Positions 62,073 to 64,000 of a stretch of 64,000 nt of DNA are shown piece by piece (positions within the stretch are counted from its first letter, which is position 1; every line of letters begins with the position of its first letter). The DNA comes from Paenibacillus stellifer. GTDB taxonomy: Bacteria; Bacillota; Bacilli; Paenibacillales; Paenibacillaceae. The stretch spans positions 402,501 to 466,500 of the forward strand of contig NZ_CP009286.1 in NCBI RefSeq assembly GCF_000758685.1. Direction: 5' to 3'. Made by a program: the position numbers and the translations under genes. The notes below the pieces were generated by a model. The model had not been told where the DNA came from and searched no databases. It was given only the letters and a program-made list of their open reading frames with translations.

Positions 62073-62362
62073 GGACGATATTTCTCCGTCAGTCCGTCCA
62101 TGCTGATTCCGCCCGGATAATGGGCGATTTTGATTTGGGAGATGACGCTCGGGCAGCCGGCTTCAATCAGTGCTTCCTGCATCTCCTTCACGATCTCCAG
62201 CAGTTCCGGCAGCTCGCCTTCCATTGTCGTCTCCAGCGCGTTCACCTGATGCTTCACGCCGGAGCGCTGAATGACCTCAATCGCTGTGTCCACATAGGGG
62301 ATCGAATCTTCGCCTCCCGGCGTCTTCGGAATGACCTGAATGCTCAGCAGTGTGCTTGCCAT
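62069..62362 (-). CDS. Thiamine-binding protein of the MTH1187/YkoF-like family
   Basis: A 97-residue single-domain protein with LLSIQVIPKTPGGEDSIPYVDTAIEVIQRSGVKHQVNALETTMEGELPELL. Members of this family bind thiamine or its hydroxymethylpyrimidine moiety. It lies between the binding protein and the permease genes, so it may assist uptake or bind the product inside the cell. Its stop overlaps the permease start. Confidence 0.8.
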   Translation of the reverse strand: MASTLLSIQVIPKTPGGEDSIPYVDTAIEVIQRSGVKHQVNALETTMEGELPELLEIVKEMQEALIEAGCPSVISQIKIAHYPGGISMDGLTEKYRP

Positions 62363-62409
62363 AATTATCTCTTCCTTTCGGTTGTATGGAATCTAAGCAA
62401 AGGGCGGTC

Positions 62410-63477
62410 TTACTGTCCGTCCGGCAAAAAATCGTTCGTGAACGCCTTGGAAGATTCAAGCGGCTGATCGAGCAGCTTCAGCCCGTACATCCAGTCCGCG
62501 TAATTCTTCCATACCTCGGCCTTCTGCTCGCCCCAGCGGGAAGCGTCGTCCTTGTATTTCGGACTGAGCCATTTCTGGCTCGCCTGCACGAGATCGGCAT
62601 CCAGATCCGGCACCGCCTTGATCAGGATGTCCGCGGCTTCCTTCGGATGGTCGATCGCGTACTGATAGCCCTTCGACGTCGCTTTCAGGAAAGCCTTCAC
62701 CACTTCGGGGTGATCGGCGATTTCCTTCTCGCTGGTCGTCAGCACCGGCGTATAGTAATCGAGCTGCGGCGCATAGTCTTTCAGGTACAGCATATCGAGC
62801 GGCTCGTTCCGGAGCTCGGCCTGAATGCCTGTCCATCCGTAGAAAATCCAGGCGAAGTCAATGTCGCGTTTGACGGCCGTGAAATAATCGGCTTCCCCGA
62901 TCGTAACCTGCTTGACCTTCTTCACGTCTCCGCCTTCGGGGTCCATGATGGCCTTCATCGCGGCTTCTTCTACCGGCGAGCCCCAGCCGCCGTAGGTTTT
63001 GCCCTCGAAGTCCTTGGGCGACTTGATGTTCCGGTCCTTGGGAGCCGCGAAGCCGGAGGTATTATGCTGGATGATGGCGGCGATGGAGACGAGCGGCACG
63101 CCTTGAATGCGGGCCAGCGTCAGGCTGTCCTGGGCGCCGACGCCGAAGGCGGCTTCTCCGGATGCGACCATCGTGTCCGAACCGGCCTCGCCCGGCTGTA
63201 CGATCTCGACATCCAGGCCTTCCTCCTGGTAATATCCGAGCTCCTTGGCCACGTACAGTCCGGTATGATTCGTATTCGGCGTCCAGTCGAGCGCGACCTT
63301 CACCTTGGCGCTTACGGCTGGCGAAGCGGCCGCCGATGCTGCGGAACTGGCAGAAGGCGAGGTCTGACCTTCTCCGGCTTTGTCAGTGCCTCCTGCGTTA
63401 TTCCCTGCTCCGCAGCCCGATACGGCAAGTACGAGCAGGCCGGCCAGAGCCGGTCTTAACCATTTGTTGATCCCCAT
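62410..63477 (-). CDS. ABC transporter substrate-binding lipoprotein, NMT1/THI5-like (ThiY)
   Basis: A 355-residue lipoprotein with lipobox LAVSGC and a Ser/Ala-rich tether, followed by an NMT1/THI5-like fold (VALDWTPNTNHTGLYVAKELGYYQEEGLDV, VASGEAAFGVGAQDSL). Members bind thiamine pyrimidine precursors. Start: ATG 63477, with AAGGAGAGAAG upstream. First gene after the TPP riboswitch, followed by three co-directional genes. Confidence 0.9.
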   Translation of the reverse strand: MGINKWLRPALAGLLVLAVSGCGAGNNAGGTDKAGEGQTSPSASSAASAAASPAVSAKVKVALDWTPNTNHTGLYVAKELGYYQEEGLDVEIVQPGEAGSDTMVASGEAAFGVGAQDSLTLARIQGVPLVSIAAIIQHNTSGFAAPKDRNIKSPKDFEGKTYGGWGSPVEEAAMKAIMDPEGGDVKKVKQVTIGEADYFTAVKRDIDFAWIFYGWTGIQAELRNEPLDMLYLKDYAPQLDYYTPVLTTSEKEIADHPEVVKAFLKATSKGYQYAIDHPKEAADILIKAVPDLDADLVQASQKWLSPKYKDDASRWGEQKAEVWKNYADWMYGLKLLDQPLESSKAFTNDFLPDGQ

Positions 63478-63565
63478 CACAGTGCTTCTCTCCTTTATAT
63501 CTGTCTTGGGACCGTTAATCGCGGTCCCGAAAGCTTTCAAGCAGACGGTTCTCCCCCCCGAAACG

Positions 63566-63597
63566 ACAAAAAAGCGTCCCTGGATACGGCGGGACGC
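63566..63597 (-). terminator. Expression-platform terminator of the TPP riboswitch
   Basis: On the minus strand GCGTCCC, GCCGTATCCA loop, GGGACGC, then TTTTTT. It would stop transcription before the binding-protein gene when TPP is bound. Confidence 0.85.
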
Positions 63598-63647
63598 GGC
63601 TGAGCGCATGAGGTGCGGCTGCCTTGGCAAGGCGGGCTGCACGGCGA

Positions 63648-63745
63648 TGTCATTCCTACGCTGGCATTATCCAGATCAGGTATAAGGGTCAGTATCTTTG
63701 CGGGATACACTCTCAGCCGGCCGTTATTCCAGCACCCCTGGTTCA
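63648..63745 (-). ncRNA. TPP riboswitch (THI element)
   Basis: Minus-strand blocks typical of THI elements appear in order: GGGGTGCTGG, CTGAGAG, ACCC, ACCTGATCTGGATAATGCC and AGCGTAGGAA. It precedes the thiamine-precursor transport operon and a terminator, so thiamine pyrophosphate would switch the operon off. Confidence 0.93.
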
Positions 63746-64000
63746 TATGAAGTTCCGGGCATTTCTTCTGCTGCTTACGGGTATTATAGACACAGGACTC
63801 GGGAATTGTCCAGTGGGCGGGGACCCGGTCAAGGCCTTATAACGGGCGGAATTTTCCGGAAACAGGCTGTTGTTCTGCATGTCCCGGCGGCCTCCCGCCT
63901 GCTGCCTGCGCTTTCTGCCCGGCACTGGAATTGGGCGGTCCAACCGCGACGCGGGCCATAAGGAACGGCGTCAGGCGAAATCTGGCGGCGTCTCCGTCCG
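63746..64000. other. Promoter region of the thi transport operon and window end
   Basis: On the minus strand TGGACA (63807-63812) and TATAAT (63783-63788), spacer 18, would start the riboswitch transcript. Beyond about 63820 no gene or other feature is recognised up to the window end. Confidence 0.5.

Overview
The window reads as chromosome from a moderately GC-rich, Gram-positive member of the Bacillales, most likely Paenibacillus or a close relative. Evidence: strong AGGAGG-type ribosome binding sites, frequent TTG and GTG starts, sigma-A promoters with TTGACA/TATAAT boxes, a sigma-W type promoter, a SinI/SinR pair, a CsoR-CopZ-CopA set, an OdhA/OdhB pair without a linked E3 gene, and LytS/LytTR regulation. 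No rRNA, tRNA, prophage, transposase or CRISPR array was recognised. The genus is inferred from gene content and was not checked by a search.

Layout. 1-10.8 kb: the 3' end of a C39-like peptidase gene, type I pullulanase behind a consensus promoter with an operator-like palindrome, a gltD without gltB, a YfcE-type phosphodiesterase, the agmatine-to-putrescine pair aguA-aguB, and a polar amino acid ABC transporter. 10.9-23.7 kb: a tellurite/stress (Ter) cluster headed by a sigma-W-like promoter. It holds four TerD-family genes, terC, a five-gene biosynthetic block (HpcH/HpaI lyase, PRTase-TRSP, StiP/PELOTA, HAD, ATP-grasp), a conserved unknown, telA and a 29-codon membrane microprotein. 23.8-29.3 kb: an FNT channel, a rhodanese diverging from a LysR regulator, a 15-bp minisatellite, a TPM-domain protein, and a 50-residue protein behind a near-consensus Fur box. 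29.5-33.8 kb: an SBP-PAS-GGDEF-EAL protein and a GGDEF protein. 34-43.2 kb: a guanine-type riboswitch before a COG2509 FAD oxidoreductase, an M14 carboxypeptidase, an unusual chemoreceptor-like protein, and a LytS/LytTR system followed by an OFA-family transporter with LytTR-type direct repeats between them. 43.6-51.4 kb: an alpha/beta hydrolase, odhA-odhB, a c-di-GMP-I riboswitch leading into a SinI-like anti-repressor that converges on a SinR homologue, and an aldo/keto reductase. 51.7-64 kb: an MFS pump with PadR, a GGDEF/HD-GYP protein, csoR-copZ-copA, an NfsA-type nitroreductase, and a TPP-riboswitch-controlled transport operon.

How it fits together. Three proteins that make or degrade c-di-GMP and one c-di-GMP riboswitch lie within about 26 kb. 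The riboswitch stands in front of sinI, so the nucleotide may feed directly into a SinR-type biofilm/motility switch. The most unusual points are that sinI leader, the guanine riboswitch on an FAD oxidoreductase gene, the Fur-controlled small protein, the YpdB-like repeats ahead of the OFA transporter, and repeat expansions inside the Ter biosynthetic enzymes.
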